DNA of 64,000 nt. Source: Sambucus nigra. Taxonomy: Eukaryota; Streptophyta; Magnoliopsida; Dipsacales; Adoxaceae. Location: the NCBI GenBank assembly GCA_949130495.1, contig OX422222.1, forward strand, positions 278,246,109-278,310,108. Reading direction: 5' to 3'. The notes under the pieces are model-generated. The model saw only the letters and a list, made by a program, of their open reading frames with translations, was not told the origin of the DNA and searched no databases. Positions within the stretch are counted from its first letter, which is position 1, and every line of letters starts with the position of its first letter. Shown in pieces: positions 1 to 12,295 of the stretch. The translations under genes were made by a program, and so were the position numbers.

Positions 1-1184
1 TTGGAAGGACAATCACTATAGCAGTTCCTGGGCCAGTTCAGATGAGAGAACTTTGATCAGGGACCCGATGACCAGGGAAAGCAGTTAGAGTATGGAGGTA
101 AATTCTTTATTCACCTATAAGTATGGGGCATACTTTGAGTGACATAGGGGCATCACACGTAATATTTCTATCACTAGAAGTTGCGAGTGGGTCGTATTTC
201 ATGGGTACGTTGACCGTAATAGCCATATTATGTATATATATTTACTGTGGGGTAGCTGGGCTCTTTAGTGTTGCTTGCGAGAGAGAAGATGGGTACACCA
301 GGAGGGTATTTTCATTACATGTGAGATTTCTACTTTTGAGAGTTATGAGAGTGGAGTTGGTTGTTTTCTAAGTTTAAGCTGGTTAGCGATAGTTCGGGGC
401 TATAGTAGATAAATATAGTAAGACTGTATGTTCGTCGTACCATGATATGACTTATTTTTGCTAGGTATCACCTGAAATAAGGTCTAGCTTATATATGTGT
501 ATATATGTTTTAGTGTGTTTCATAATGAACTCATGAGAATATGTGTGTATTTTTATTTTATACCGGTGAGTAGGGAGGTTTACTGATGTGATTCAAGGTA
601 GTTTGGATAATTATCGAGCGGGGAGATATATCTCATAAATTTATTCGCGCTAAGAAACTTGTGATAGTAGGAGCATTGCGACGTGTGTTGTCTTTTGTAA
701 CATGGAAGTGGAAGAGTATACTTTTATGTCAAAAGATGGGGATTTAGGAGTATATGTTATGGATTGAGGGCCTAACGGATCTCACCGATCGATAATGTTA
801 GGTAGTAGTGTATCGAGGGGGTGCCTTGTTTGGATTTTTCTTTGCAAGATGTCCCACGCATGAAACTTAGCTCAATGTTGGAAGTGGGGAGATGTTTGGC
901 CATTAGTACATGGGTTGGTACCTCGGTTATGATACAGGTATGTAGTTATAACTCTGAGTTGGAAGTTATATAACGATTTAAGGCTAGTAGAGCTGGGCAA
1001 CAATTGTGCAGATAAGCACCGGTATAGGGTGTATGGGTGCCCTAGTTAACTAATGAAATTTTAAGATAATTCTACATTAGAAGTAGGAGAGATAGGTGTA
1101 GTGATTATATGGGTAAATTTGAGGCTTAGAGTAATAAATATATCCGAATTTCGAGGATGAAATTCCTTTGTAAGGGGAGAAGTA
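1..1184 (+). mobile_element. Decayed internal 3' region of a Ty3/gypsy element
   Basis: This is the remnant of a gypsy element's internal region that leads directly into an LTR at 1,185. Around 150-230 the plus strand still reads like a retropepsin active-site region: a GASH motif with leucines and serines around it, in which the expected Asp-Thr before the Gly has become Asp-Ile. The rest of the coding part is unreadable. The last 30 bases before the LTR, including aaggggagaag at about 1,172-1,182, look like the polypurine tract that primes plus-strand synthesis. That makes the LTR at 1,185 a 3' LTR. Part of this segment (about 740-900) recurs inverted at about 4,820-4,975. The element starts left of the window. 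Confidence 0.7.
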
Positions 1185-2320
1185 TGTAACACCCTGTATT
1201 TTTTAGGATATAAGATTTTAATTATTTTTGGGTGAAATAGAATTTTTCAATTTGGAGAATTTAGATTTTTAATTAATTCAGATTATTTTTATTTTAATGT
1301 GTGTCGTATTTAGAGGTCAAAATTGGAATATTTTATAGAATGACTCGGATGGAAATTTTGAGGTCACGGTTGAGTCCGAAAGGGTCAATATAGTAAAAAA
1401 AAAAAGAGTACCCGGGGGTAGTGATTGGGTCTCGGGGCATTTTTAGGCATAACCGGACCCATCCATAGATACAAGTATTTTCTTGCTTTAATTTGAGTTG
1501 TAGTTAGTGATGATAATAGTTGAATTTATGTTAATAAATATGGAAATTTGGATAATCATAGTACATGAGTTTAAATTGAAATTTTTTGGGTTTTAAGTGA
1601 TGAAGACTAAGAATAAACCATTAATGGGGAAATTACGAAGCTGTGAGAAATTGGGTTACAAATTAAATTTGGGGAGTTTATTCACGTGAGATAAAATTGT
1701 TTCTAAAACCCCTTCACGATGCTCGTATGGTATATTAAAGATGCTGGAGTTTTGGTCTTAAAAGGAATGAGAATAAATGCTTAAAAAATGGTTTTGCGTC
1801 AGACCAGGGGGACCGATCGATCGGGATCCCAGGGCCAGTTGACCGGGTGAGGCCTTCGCCTGGGATGCGTGGAAGCAAGGGGGTAAAAACTTTTTTATAT
1901 ATATTTTGGTTTAACTTTAAAGGGCCATACCTTGAGCATATGAACTCAGAATTATGTGTTGTTCACGACCACATGTAGCTTGTTGAAGGGAGTACGTAGT
2001 CCTAGAATATATTATTATTTAGACTTTAAAAGTGAAAGGTCTAAAATACCCTTGAAGTTGTAAATAGTGACAAAACATTACCAAAATAGAAACATAAAAT
2101 TATAGGGACCTTACTGATTGTGTATGGTTTAAGTTGATTTCTATTTCGCGTGTTTATCTGTTTAATGAAAGATAAAATTTGGCACCGACTTTTTGAATAC
2201 TAGGTGGTTATTAAATTTTAAAAAGTTTTCGACAGTGATGCTAAGAATGAACCATATGAGATTCCTGTCTCAATTTAACATAGGATTGATCACCAGGTAT
2301 TTTATTGTGCGGGGTGTCAC
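1185..2320 (+). repeat. Gypsy 3' LTR (TGTAACACCC...GGGGTGTCAC)
   Basis: Starts TGTAACACCCTG right after a purine tract and ends GCGGGGTGTCAC. These ends match the 2.84-kb LTR at 43,710-46,548, which also shares the interior block with gtacccgggggtag and the terminal block with gacagtgatgctaagaatg. It is much shorter (about 1.14 kb), so it is a deleted or divergent relative. It carries a GC-rich motif cluster at about 1,805-1,850 (gaccgatcgatcgggatccc). No target duplication can be judged because the next element abuts it directly. Confidence 0.8.
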
Positions 2321-4452
2321 TAGTAAAGTATCACAATAAAATGCGATGGAAAGGAAAAATAAATCTAAACTACTAAGCATCTATGATAGTCTCCCATTTC
2401 ACCTCCAAAATATCTCCAGTACTCTACTGTAGCTACTCCAGCGCTAAACCTAAAATGTTAGTCAACAAAATGGGTCAGAGCCCACAGTATGAATACAAGC
2501 TACTCTCCCCAATTAGGGTCCGTGAATCGAGATAATAGCATTATACATAATAAATACCATAATAGAATATTCTAAATTAAACGAGAAAATTAATTAACGT
2601 ACGAATAAATGGAAATCATCACTCTCTACCATACGACTAATGAACCCTAAAGTGTAAGCCCAAATAACCCAATAAAATTATTATTTACAATTTCATTCTT
2701 ATCCTTACTCATTTTAATTAATTAATTTAATTTATGTGACACCAATATGGCCTGTCGACCCCTTATCGGCCCTGCACACACTCTTGGTACGCTTAATGTT
2801 CTTCACATCACACCCATTCCCCTCACTATAGCCAGTCAACCCATATTCTCTCAGTTCTACACATACTCGTGAGGCTCCACGCATGACACACCACTATAGC
2901 CCGTCAACTCGTTTAACTGTTAACCCGCACATACTCGTGATGCCGACACACACCCGCGTCTCTATATCCAGTCAACCCATTTAACTGTCATCCCTGCACA
3001 TACTTGTACCGCAAATTATTTTAATACTCGTTTATTATCTTAGGAATTAATTTTCAATTTCTTATTTTCTCGTCATCTCATTTTCTCATTATTGTATTTT
3101 AGCCCCACCCTATTAAAGAGCATAAACCTCAAACTTACCCCTAGTCCCATACCTAGAGGTCTCCAAAATACAACCGCATCCTATCCTATTTCATAGGATC
3201 AAATTCCATAATTAATCTCTTCCTAGTCTCGCACTTGAGTTATCCAAATCATCGGACCGACACTTAAAATCAGTCACACCTCAGAATATTCCATCCGTAA
3301 ATCTACACTAACTAGTCACATACCTAGAAGGAGTTAATCGCAACTAAGGTATACCCACTAGTCCCATACCTAGAAAGTATTCCGAAAATTAAGGTGAGAG
3401 AATACTACCCAAAATCCCGTCGTCCCCGCAATGGTAAATATAATCATCACAATAAGTCGCACAATTCAATTTCTCAACAAGTATGTAATTTCTCATATAA
3501 TCATAATTAATCTCAATTTAATTTATTAAATTAATACAATAATATTTATTCAACAAATATAATCTTAACATCCTGAAAATTTATGAACCACATAACAATA
3601 ATTTATTTTGACCATACCTACATAATTTTATGTGGTTGTACAAATCTAGTTTTCATTTAAATAAAATTACTACGATTTCTACATGCAAACCTATACCCAT
3701 ATTACCCAAAATCCAACCTCTTCCCTAAGAACACAAGGGCTATAAGTATTAAATCATATTACAATTTTGAAGAAAAATAGTCCCAAATTAGTTTTCACTT
3801 TCCCTAATTAAGGTTGCTAATTAATTTTAAGAAAAACATATGAATTAAGGCTTAGGCGACACTTAAAACGCATAATACTAAAGAGAGATAATATAAGTAT
3901 TCATGCCTGCTGAAAAGTCTTTTTGGAATTATGATTAGACGGTTGTAATCCTCAACAAAAATTAAGAAATATTGATTTGAAGGATCTTTAGAAAACACGA
4001 ATTAAGCCTTCGAATCTTGAGTTAAAACTTGTTGAACTTTTGGAGCAAGAGTTTGTAGGTGAAGGGTGATAATGATGGAGAAATCATCTAAAGGAAAAGT
4101 TGAAGAATTTTTTTTTTTAAAAGTCCTAACCCCGAGTTGGTTTTAAGTTAAAAAGATTAAGAATTTAATTGCCATTAAAATTCTAACTAAAACAAAGCAG
4201 CGCCGCCCCTAATACAAACCGAATGGATTCAGCTATAAGGCCAAATCGATTTAACCCTGGCAGCCAGCAAAGGACTCCCCAATATATATATATATATATA
4301 ATTCCAATATTAATTCCAATTAAAATCCTACTTCCCATTGTTAAATCTCAACATTTTAATTTACTAAAAATAATTAAATCCAAAAATTTTATTTTTTCTG
4401 AATTCCAAATTAATTTAATTAAATTCCTATTTAAAATCTATGTGATGTTACA
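2321..4452 (-). repeat. Gypsy LTR in opposite orientation, truncated at its 3' end
   Basis: On the minus strand this begins TGTAACATCAC at 4,452 and runs down to about 2,330. Interior blocks such as gggtcagagccc (about 2,484) also occur in the minus-strand LTR at 10,772-12,295. The conserved terminal block with the GGGGTGTCACA end is not recognisable at 2,321-2,340, so the LTR is cut where it meets the plus-strand LTR ending at 2,320. No gene is seen in these 2.1 kb; the small open frames are short and AT-rich. Confidence 0.6.
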
Positions 4453-4981
4453 GTATTTGTATTTCATGAGATAAAATAAAAAGACTCACATACGCCTACC
4501 ATAGTGTGACACGGCTGGGGCACACATACACCCTATATGACATGTACAGATGCAAAAACATCACATACGAATAACACATATATATCCAAAAATCATCCAC
4601 ACATACCATGCGTAATTAAAGAGTAAAGGAATGATATACTTAAATTGCAGCTCAAGTGCCCTTGATATTTCCCCATTTATTCAATTAGTGGTGAGAACAA
4701 CTCTAAGTGCTCTTGATGATACACTCCTAAGCCCCATTGGCTTTAACTTATAAAATATCTCACCACTCGCTGTGTTATGTCTCCATAAAAGTAATGTCTA
4801 ATATATTAAACCAAACATCGTAGATCCCAAACATCCCTCAAATTTTGATACTTACTAAGCTTCATGCATGGGATATCTCATAAGAGAAATCCAAATAAGG
4901 AACCCTCCCGATACATTATTGCCTAGCTCATTCGGTCATCGAGATTTAATGGCCCTAGACCAAATCAATAACCACACAAAT
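4453..4981 (-). mobile_element. Inverted gypsy internal remnant
   Basis: The segment at about 4,820-4,975 is a diverged reverse complement of about 740-900, part of the internal region of the first gypsy remnant. In minus orientation it lies upstream of the LTR that starts at 4,452, the same internal-then-3'-LTR order seen at 1-2,320. No protein domain can be read. Confidence 0.5.
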
Positions 4982-5935
4982 TGTAATACCTCGAGATTTT
5001 TGGACAATAAATAAATTATTTTCTGGAGAAATAATATTATTTTAATTAGAGAATAATTAAATTGGCAATTGAGGTCAAAATTTGGAGATGTTATAAAGTA
5101 TTTCGAATGACGATTATGAGTGTGCGGTTGATTCCGAAAGGGTCGAGATAGTCGAAATGACTATACTTGGATCTTATTTGGGTTCCAAACTATTTTAAGT
5201 TCGTTTGGCTCGAATTACAGTAACTGAGTCATTTAAAGTGTGTATTATCATTTAAAGTTGTGTATTTTGGGAGATAAGGCTTAAAAGCCTATGGGAGATG
5301 AAAATCTCATTAGAGAGAAAGAGAAAATAGATAAAGAGAGAGAAGAAAAAAGGAAGAAGAGAAAGAGAGAGAAGAAAAAAGGAACAAGAGAAAGAGAATA
5401 AAAGCTTGGGAATTCCAGCCAATCCATGATTTTGAGGGTGATTCAGACTCTACAATTTTAAGGCAAGTGATTAAACTAACTAAATAATTGTTGTGTGTCC
5501 TTTATTTCATGATTTGTGGATAAATTTATGGATTTTGGGTTAAAATTCTTAAAACCTAGATTTTGGGTTAAATCTTACATTTGATGTGTATATGATGAAT
5601 TTGAGGTTGTAAATTAGTTGGGTTGAGATATTTGATGTGTATTAATGTTAGTAATATGATTGGGTTGAAGAATTATAGTTGAAAGAAGGTATTTTGTAGT
5701 TTTTGGAAAGTTGGAATTTGGCAAAAAATGGAGTTTGGCCGAGGTTACTGGTAAGGCCGGTCGACCGCGGCCAGGGGCGGTTGAACACGCCTCAAAGGAA
5801 AAGCACATTGTCTTCAATTTTAGGCATAATTGAAAACCGCGGTTAGGGTACCGAATGACCGGGCCTCTGTTTTTGGCTCAAGTTTTGGAATTCAAGTTTA
5901 TACCCTTTCTTTGGGTTTATATTTATGGACCTTAG
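4982..5935 (+). repeat. 5' part of a gypsy-type LTR (TGTAATACC family)
   Basis: Begins TGTAATACCTCGAG and shares the plus-strand block gattccgaaagggtcgagatagtc (about 5,130-5,153) with the other gypsy LTRs. An A/G-rich run occurs at 5,310-5,400. A GC-rich cluster at about 5,755-5,870 (ggccggtcgaccgcggcc and accgcggttagggtacc) occupies the place where other LTRs here carry short motif arrays. It is interrupted at about 5,935 by DNA with CACTA-type subterminal repeats, so the 3' end is missing. Confidence 0.6.
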
Positions 5936-7338
5936 ACATGACCAGTTGTTGTAGGATTTTTTGTTTCGATTCTTTAGCATGACCATTTTTTCATCGCGGT
6001 TTAAATGGGGTCATGACCTAACAGCCATGACCAACTGGATGCGTCGTCCCGCCTCTGTTGCGGCCCTTATTCAGGACCATCCTCGATGATGACAAGGTTC
6101 GTAACCACCTATTTGGTCATGAATATGGTCGGCAATCGACGAAAATGATCATGCATGATTTGATCATAGACATGGTCCGCAACCAACAGGCCTGGTCATG
6201 GCCAAAGTCCACGTCTATTCGCCTATTTTTGTATAGTTACGAGTACCCTATAAACTTCCCACACTAATAAAAAAAAGCTATAAGTGAGGTCTAATTCCAA
6301 CCTCTAATACTCTTTTTTCCAGTGATTATCTCCATGCCTCACTTTTCCTTTGAAAAATAAACGTGGGTGTGAATGTGATTCCTACAAGTAATGGATCTAA
6401 TTAATCATGCTAGTTATTATTTTTCAACTGATCCAATTTAAGTTTATCTTATTTTGACACATGAGTCCTATAAGAAAGGAGGTAAATTGGAACCATGCAT
6501 TTAAGTAAGGGTATATTAGTTTTATTAGGGTTTTGAGTCCTCACAACTACCCTTCTTTAAACCCTTTGTGTGGAATGTCATGTCAAAGTGATATCATAAT
6601 AAGGAACCCCCCGATACACTTACATTTAAATAGGGTAATTGTTAATAAATATTTTGTTAGGGTTATTTATGAGAGAATATGGAAAGAGTTTGAAAGTCTA
6701 TGTGCATTATCAGTTTATATAATCCAACATCATTATCTAACAACCAAGCTAACAATAAATAATTATCCCATATTACTTATATCTTCTACGTGATAAAACA
6801 CATATAAATAATAACAATATATCAAGTAATGGATTTGGGAGATATTTAATTAAATAGAGTGATCACGACCTTGGACTGTGACCTGACCATTTAATTTTCC
6901 CATAACATCAACATAGTCATGGTATGTGCCCGTGACCATGTTTATGATGCAGAAAAAAAATAATTGGCACAGTCAATGATCACTACCCTCGACTGTGACT
7001 ATTTTTCTTGACCAATTAAAAAAGGTCAGGCCCAAATTCGTTATCCATATCAACTGAAAATCTTAAATTTTTCATGGACATAGTCACAGTCATGGGATGT
7101 GACCACGGTTGGAGGCAATTTTTTTCTAACTTTTCTGCGATAGTGGTCATAACCTTGTCACAGACCATAATTGTGAATAGGGTAGTCATGGCTCCAGGAC
7201 GTGACCAACTCTAGTTTGTGCCATGGTGGTTAGTAGTCATGAACCAGGTTACGAGTTCTTTGACCCTAGTCATGGTTTTTTTCCCTGACCACCTAGTCAC
7301 CTACTTGGGCTTGACCAGTTTTGATTTATGGTGTAGTG
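5936..7338 (+). mobile_element. CACTA (CMC/EnSpm) 3' part, duplication copy A
   Basis: Ends at 7,338 with ggtgtagtg, the reverse complement of the CACTACACC terminus that defines CACTA transposons. Inward of this end the sequence is full of GTCA/TGACC motifs (for example tagtcacagtcatggg and gtgaccacggttgg), as expected for subterminal transposase-binding repeats. No matching 5' CACTA end was found upstream, so this is a truncated element. About 6,500-6,800 is AT-rich unique sequence also present in copy B. Copy B at 12,296-13,859 is about 90% similar and shares the sequence beyond the end, so the two arose by segmental duplication rather than separate insertion. Confidence 0.7.
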
Positions 7339-7880
7339 ATATAATTCGTCAAAAGTTTTTTTCCCCTTTGTGGTAAGGATTTTGAAATGGGCGGTGAGGC
7401 GTTGAATATTCTCATGCCTCGCGGTGGAGGTACATTCTTAGGTAATTGATATGCACGAGTACAAGGGCACCGGTGGGTACAAGGGCAGCCATACGTTTGG
7501 TATGTCATGTATAGGTTTTGAGATAGGGCATCTCATTTTTGTATCTGACTTATTAGTACTTGATATGGATGATTACGATGTTATCTTATGGATGGATTGG
7601 CTACCTACATACAGAGCATATGTTGACTGTTACGGTAGGTCCATCGTCTTCGCCATTATGGGACACGAGAAGTCTCCTCCTGGTCATGGATTGAGCACGC
7701 ATTTATACTATATCAAGGAGGAGACTTCTTCAGAGGTCGAAGTTCTTGTGTTTGGTAAATTGAAAAGGACCACAAGATTAAAAATACAGGATATTCCAAG
7801 GAAGAAGAATAATTTCATCAAGAGTGAATCTAAGTCCGTTATACAAAATACCTTTTATCATAAGTGATTAAATCGGAAAA
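7339..7880 (+). pseudogene. Gypsy aspartic protease remnant, copy A
   Basis: From about 7,490 the plus strand encodes a run typical of the C-terminal half of gypsy retropepsins: DLLVLDMDDYDVILWMDWL followed by a YRAYVDCYGRS block, in an open frame to 7,867. Functional relatives have Gly where this copy has Trp (VILGMDWL). The catalytic half is missing here; compared with copy B (15,100-15,300) about 1.3 kb has been lost just upstream, between 7,447 and about 7,472. After about 7,740 the frame runs on into lysine-rich sequence without recognisable domains. It has no start context or companion reverse transcriptase and is surely not functional. Confidence 0.8.
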
Positions 7881-9410
7881 ATTTCATATGAATAATTCGA
7901 TATGAATTTGACAAATATTTGCAAAACCTTTTGAACTAAACTCAATGTGTATTTAATAATATGAAATAAGATATTTTCCATATTGTGGAGCAAATGATTA
8001 TACTATACTCTTAGAAAAATTTTAGGTCAATGCACATTTGTGAGTCACAAGCGCACAATTCAACTAAGTTGTGACAAATTTTTTGTCCAAAACATTGATT
8101 GAAGATTTCATGCGACTCGGGAAACATTGAGAATTAATCTTAGACTTTCACATTAAAGCCAAGCCTTGAGAAAGGGTAAATAATCCTTGAAAATAGATTT
8201 GAGAATTCTTTTTACATTATTTTGTTTAGAATCAAAATAGGGATAGACTTTTCTTGAGTTGAAAACAATTTTAATTTTTTTCTAGAACTCCAAAGTTAAT
8301 TTTTAAAGACTAATTTTTTTTGTGAATGATCCTAAGTGGGTTTTATCTAATTTTCAAGATTCTTATAAGAGTCTAAAATTTACTTTCTAAAAATATATTA
8401 ATTTGTATCACATTTGTTATGAGAGTCCAATTGATGATTACAATATATATCTATGAATATCTTAAAATCAGAAATTATGTAATTAATAATAAAATAAAGG
8501 GATCTTAAGTATTTATTCTCATTTTATTGTAACCATTGTGGAACAAGTGTCTATCTCCGTGAAAAGAAAAATAGACAGTTGCATAGTAGTTGTGGATGAT
8601 TTTGGGTGGTTATGAGACTTAGTAAAATTTAAAAAGAAGATCGGATGGAAGCCTAATAAATATTAGGAGATGAGATTAAAGTAAAAAAAACTATAAAATT
8701 TAATCCATGGTGGTAGATTCTCAAATATTAGTTTTTCTCAAAACTTCTTTTGCTCAGTTTACTCTTTTTAGCACTTTTGCTTGCATTTTATTTTCCTAGA
8801 AGTTAATGAAAAAGTAATTCATTAAAAATAATCATTAAAACCATGAAAATATTATTTCCACTACTTCTTACTTTTTGTTTATTGACAAAGAAGAGATATT
8901 GACTCCTTCCTTATTTACCACTATAATTGTTTGATAGCATTGTGAAGGTAATAAAGGGAATTTTAAAAACATATAAAGCATTTTCATGAATTAATCTAAT
9001 AGAAATTCATGTGCTTTTCAATACGTATTTTCATAAGTCTACAAGTCATTAATATTTAAGTCGATTTATTGTTGTTTGCAAAATCGTAAATTCAAGATGT
9101 TTGTTATGTATTTTAGTAATTTTGATCATGCAGATTTGCTTTCCTACATAAAATACAGCTTAATTATATATAATTTTGTAGTTTTTTTAAACATCTCAAG
9201 AAGGATTTCATTAAAGAACCAAGTATCACATGAAAAAAATTATATATATACCCAAACAAACTTAAACAAGCAAAGGAAAGAAAATATTACATAAAAACGA
9301 AAAAAGATGATAAAATCGAAAAAAAAAAGAGCAAAGATGTTGATAAAACCCTATAACCCATTGGTGGGTATATTAGTATATGTATATATTTTGAATGAAC
9401 TAAATAAGTT
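7881..9410. other. AT-rich non-coding part of duplication copy A
   Basis: No credible gene or recognisable domain. The whole stretch is repeated at 15,690-17,100 with small indels; copy A keeps about 110 bases near 8,083-8,195 that copy B lacks. It may be the untranslated or LTR part of the retroelement whose protease remnant precedes it, but this is inference from position only. Confidence 0.5.
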
Positions 9411-9482
9411 GGGATCAGTGGCCAAGTGGTAAGTTTATGGGGTTTTGTTGTTGAGGTCATGGGTTCAATCCTATGAGGCACG
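9411..9482 (+). repeat. tRNA-like segment, possible SINE head
   Basis: Contains gtggccaagtggtaag (about 9,418-9,433), like an RNA polymerase III A box, and gggttcaatcc (9,461-9,471), like a B box, at tRNA-like spacing. It cannot fold as a normal tRNA and lacks a CCA-side acceptor partner. A diverged copy sits at 17,102-17,172 in the other duplication copy. No poly(A) tail or target duplication was identified, so the SINE assignment is weak. Confidence 0.35.
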
Positions 9483-9697
9483 CTAAACATTAATAGTCTT
9501 TGATTGGGCCTTGGGCCTTGGGATTCGTTTTTAACTCTTTATTAAACCCCTTTTTAATTTTTGATTTAGTCTCCTATTATAAATAAACTACCCGTTAGTG
9601 GAGAAAATAGTGGGTTAGGTGCATAAAACCACTACCCACGTTTTTTACCAATTTGTGTACAAAACAAAGGCTACAGCTTTGAAAAACAACACAGAAA

Positions 9698-9753
<56 letters not shown>

Positions 9754-10135
9754 TTCTCTGCAAAAAAATATTATTTGCCTATTTTTTGCAATAATTTTTT
9801 ATTCGTTATTTATTTGGGAGTGCTGGAGTATCCTGAGAGTTCTAAGATTTAACATTAAGCTGGTGTTTAAATCTGATCGTTGAATCCTGGGAGGTGTTTA
9901 CTCTCGAGGTTGACAACTACAAATATCAGTCGACAATTTCACCTTTAGGACTTTGTGTCAAACACAAACCTCGATCGACAAGTTCTTCCAATTTTATCTA
10001 TTTCTTATTTGGATTTTTTCATATATTCTGCATTTATTATTTCCTACACCCAAACGAAGCAGTACTTGATAACGGACAAACTCTCTGAAGACATGTCTTG
10101 TAGATGAAAGCTTCAAATTAGAAGTTTGAATATTA
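9483..10135 (+). repeat. LTR-like 3' end of duplication copy A
   Basis: Contains a clear TATA-like ctattataaataaac (about 9,573), a T/C microsatellite and then a conserved block ending near gataacggacaaactctctgaagac (about 10,068). Copy B (18,334-18,885) matches well. The order promoter-like box, pyrimidine-rich leader, conserved tail suggests a retroelement LTR or leader, but I cannot place its boundaries. No protein is credible. Confidence 0.4.
9701..9751. repeat. (TC)n microsatellite
   Basis: About 25 uninterrupted TC units. The equivalent site in duplication copy B (about 18,520-18,530) has only about three TC units, so the array expanded after the duplication or contracted in copy B. 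Confidence 0.95.
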
Positions 10136-10221
10136 TGTTCCCATTAGTATAAAAAATCACGTATTGAATGCGTACGCATAACAACTAGAAGGCTAGTTTC
10201 CATGGGTAAATTTATTTGTGC

Positions 10222-10370
10222 ATTCAAATTCAAATTCAAATTCAAATTCAAATTCAAATTCAAATTCAAATTCAAATTCAAATTCAAATTCAAATTCAAA
10301 TTCAAATTCAAATTCAAATTCAAATTCAAATTCAAATTCAAATTCAAATTCAAATTCAAATTCAAATTCA
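10222..10370. repeat. (TTCAAA)n hexanucleotide array
   Basis: About 24-25 nearly perfect copies of the 6-bp unit ttcaaa. Because the unit is divisible by three, both strands stay open and give artificial Lys-Phe and Asn-Leu dipeptide frames; these are not genes. Confidence 0.97.
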
Positions 10371-10574
10371 ATTTGAAATTGAAATTAAAATTTAATTTAT
10401 AATATTAATTCTTATTTTCTCCATCTCCTCTAAAGGGTGAGTGGTCCTATCCCATTGAAGATCGCATATTTCTATAATATACTTAATAGCTCATGCACAT
10501 TATTCCAATTTGAGGAAAATTTGGCAGCATATCCCCATAGTTCTCCAAGTACACGACAGAGATTCACAAGTGTG

Positions 10575-10608
10575 AGTGTTATTTCAATTTATCAATTGAA
10601 ATAACACT
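10575..10608. repeat. Perfect 15-bp hairpin
   Basis: agtgttatttcaatt (10,575-10,589), loop tatc, then its exact reverse complement (10,594-10,608). There is no U tract or neighbouring gene to suggest a function. Confidence 0.85.
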
Positions 10609-10771
10609 TAACATCGCATCATCTAGTATGTAGCCAGAGAACATTAAGATATGACAGCATAAATTCCCCCAAAAGTAACAAGTTTATGCCATTAAGAATA
10701 TTTTTATACAGAAACTATGCAGTCCCAAACTATCCAAACTGGACAATTCGAGAGATCTCATTACAGGGGTA

Positions 10772-12295
10772 TGTGACACCCCGCCTAATTAAATATAGAG
10801 TAGATAATCCTTTATTAAATTAATACAGAATATCAAGTTAGTTGAGTCTTAGCATCACTGTCGAAAAACATTTAATTAGTTACTAGCCACCTAATATTTA
10901 AAAAGTGAGATGCCAAATTTTATTAATTAAATTAACTTACGACCATATAATGAATGACCAACCATTCAACATTAACATAAACAATCTCATATGAATAATT
11001 AATAGAAAGAAATAACAGAGTCTGGAGTAACACTCCAACTATAGTCTCAATCCCAAATCATCCAATACAAAAGTCTGAATATCTAAATAAATCCAACAAC
11101 TGAAATGAAAATGAAAGTCTGAAACTGCTATCTCTAAATGAAAATGGCCGACCTAACTGATGTAGATAACTATGTAAGAATCAAAGATAGATGGTGGAGG
11201 CGTCTAATACCAAGATCATACAATATTTTATCAGCAGCTACATCACGTCAATAAAATGGAACTCCTATGCTTGGCGTCCCTGTGTGGCTGGGCACGTAAA
11301 AGGTTTTTACAAAACAAAATACATTTGGTAGAAAACGGGTCAGAGCCCGATGTGAAAATAGTTTAAAAATAGCAAGTGTTTAAATGAAATTTAGACAACA
11401 CATATAACAAACATGTTAGTCACGTGCTCTCACTTGAGTCTCTCACTCCTCAACTAATGTGCATGCCTAATGCATTCTTTTAACCCATTCTAGTTATGCC
11501 ACTTCCTAACTAGTCTGTACCAAATCTTTCTATATGGACTTCTTTACGATGCCCACTCGTATTACCTAATTAAGACATAATTACATTTCAAATACTCATT
11601 AATTGAATCAATTATCTCATTTATTATTTAAGTTCCCACATAAGTCATTTAAATATCTTAGCCATTATCATCTACTAAGCAACAGTGAATAATCACAAGG
11701 GTATACATATATCTATCACTAACATAATATATATGTAAGTTCAGCACCCTAAAAGGCTAGAACCTGCAGTGCACACATACTCTGCTATCAAATCTCGGTA
11801 CATCACGCACATAAGGATTTCAAGTTCCGAATCACTCAGGAACTGTATCAATATAAATCCCACATATTGGAGGCGAACATAGTTCACATACCTATGGGTC
11901 ACGCACGTACCTATGCTCCTATAGTCAGTTGACTTATCAACTCAAAAATAAGTCTTCATAGTCCTATGTTCTTGAGGAACCAAATCTAAATCCCCTCGAA
12001 GGCACACCAGACAAGATTGTCCTTACAACCTCCCGTGATAGCAGGTATGGTAGGTATGTCATACACATAATAATCCATATAATAGGTAATCACACAACCT
12101 AAGTAATCATCATTTCAATAACTGACGACTCTCATCGTATAAGTCCGAGTACTTAAACATATCCCAAAAGGTTACTAAGTCTCCAACTCGTCTTTAAGGT
12201 TATTTCAGTAATTTAAAGCCCCCTTACTACTATCTATAATCGTAAGTTATTGTTTATCCGAATTAAATGCAAGTTCCCATAATTTGGTGTTTGTT
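10772..12295 (-). repeat. Minus-strand gypsy LTR, 5' part missing
   Basis: On the plus strand it begins TGTGACACCCCGCC, the reverse complement of the GGCGGGGTGTCACA end of the LTR at 43,710-46,548; gcatcactgtcgaaaa (about 10,851) matches the conserved block near that end. No TGGTATCAGAGC primer site lies outside 10,772, so this is a solo or 3' LTR. It stops near 12,295, where CACTA-type repeats start, before any TGTAACACC start. No gene is visible inside. Confidence 0.75.

Noticed and set aside
6058..6267. Open frame conserved between the duplication copies (also 12,571-12,780)
   Set aside because: It lies in CACTA subterminal repeat DNA; conservation is explained by the duplication and neighbouring GTCA-type words, and no domain is present.
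9411..9482. Possible functional tRNA gene
   Set aside because: Only A- and B-box-like stretches exist; no cloverleaf can be formed and the paralogue at 17,102 has decayed in the A box.
10144..10402. Two overlapping open frames on opposite strands (Asn-Leu and Lys-Phe dipeptide repeats)
   Set aside because: They are the translation of the TTCAAA array; a 6-bp repeat keeps all frames open. No sign of a gene.
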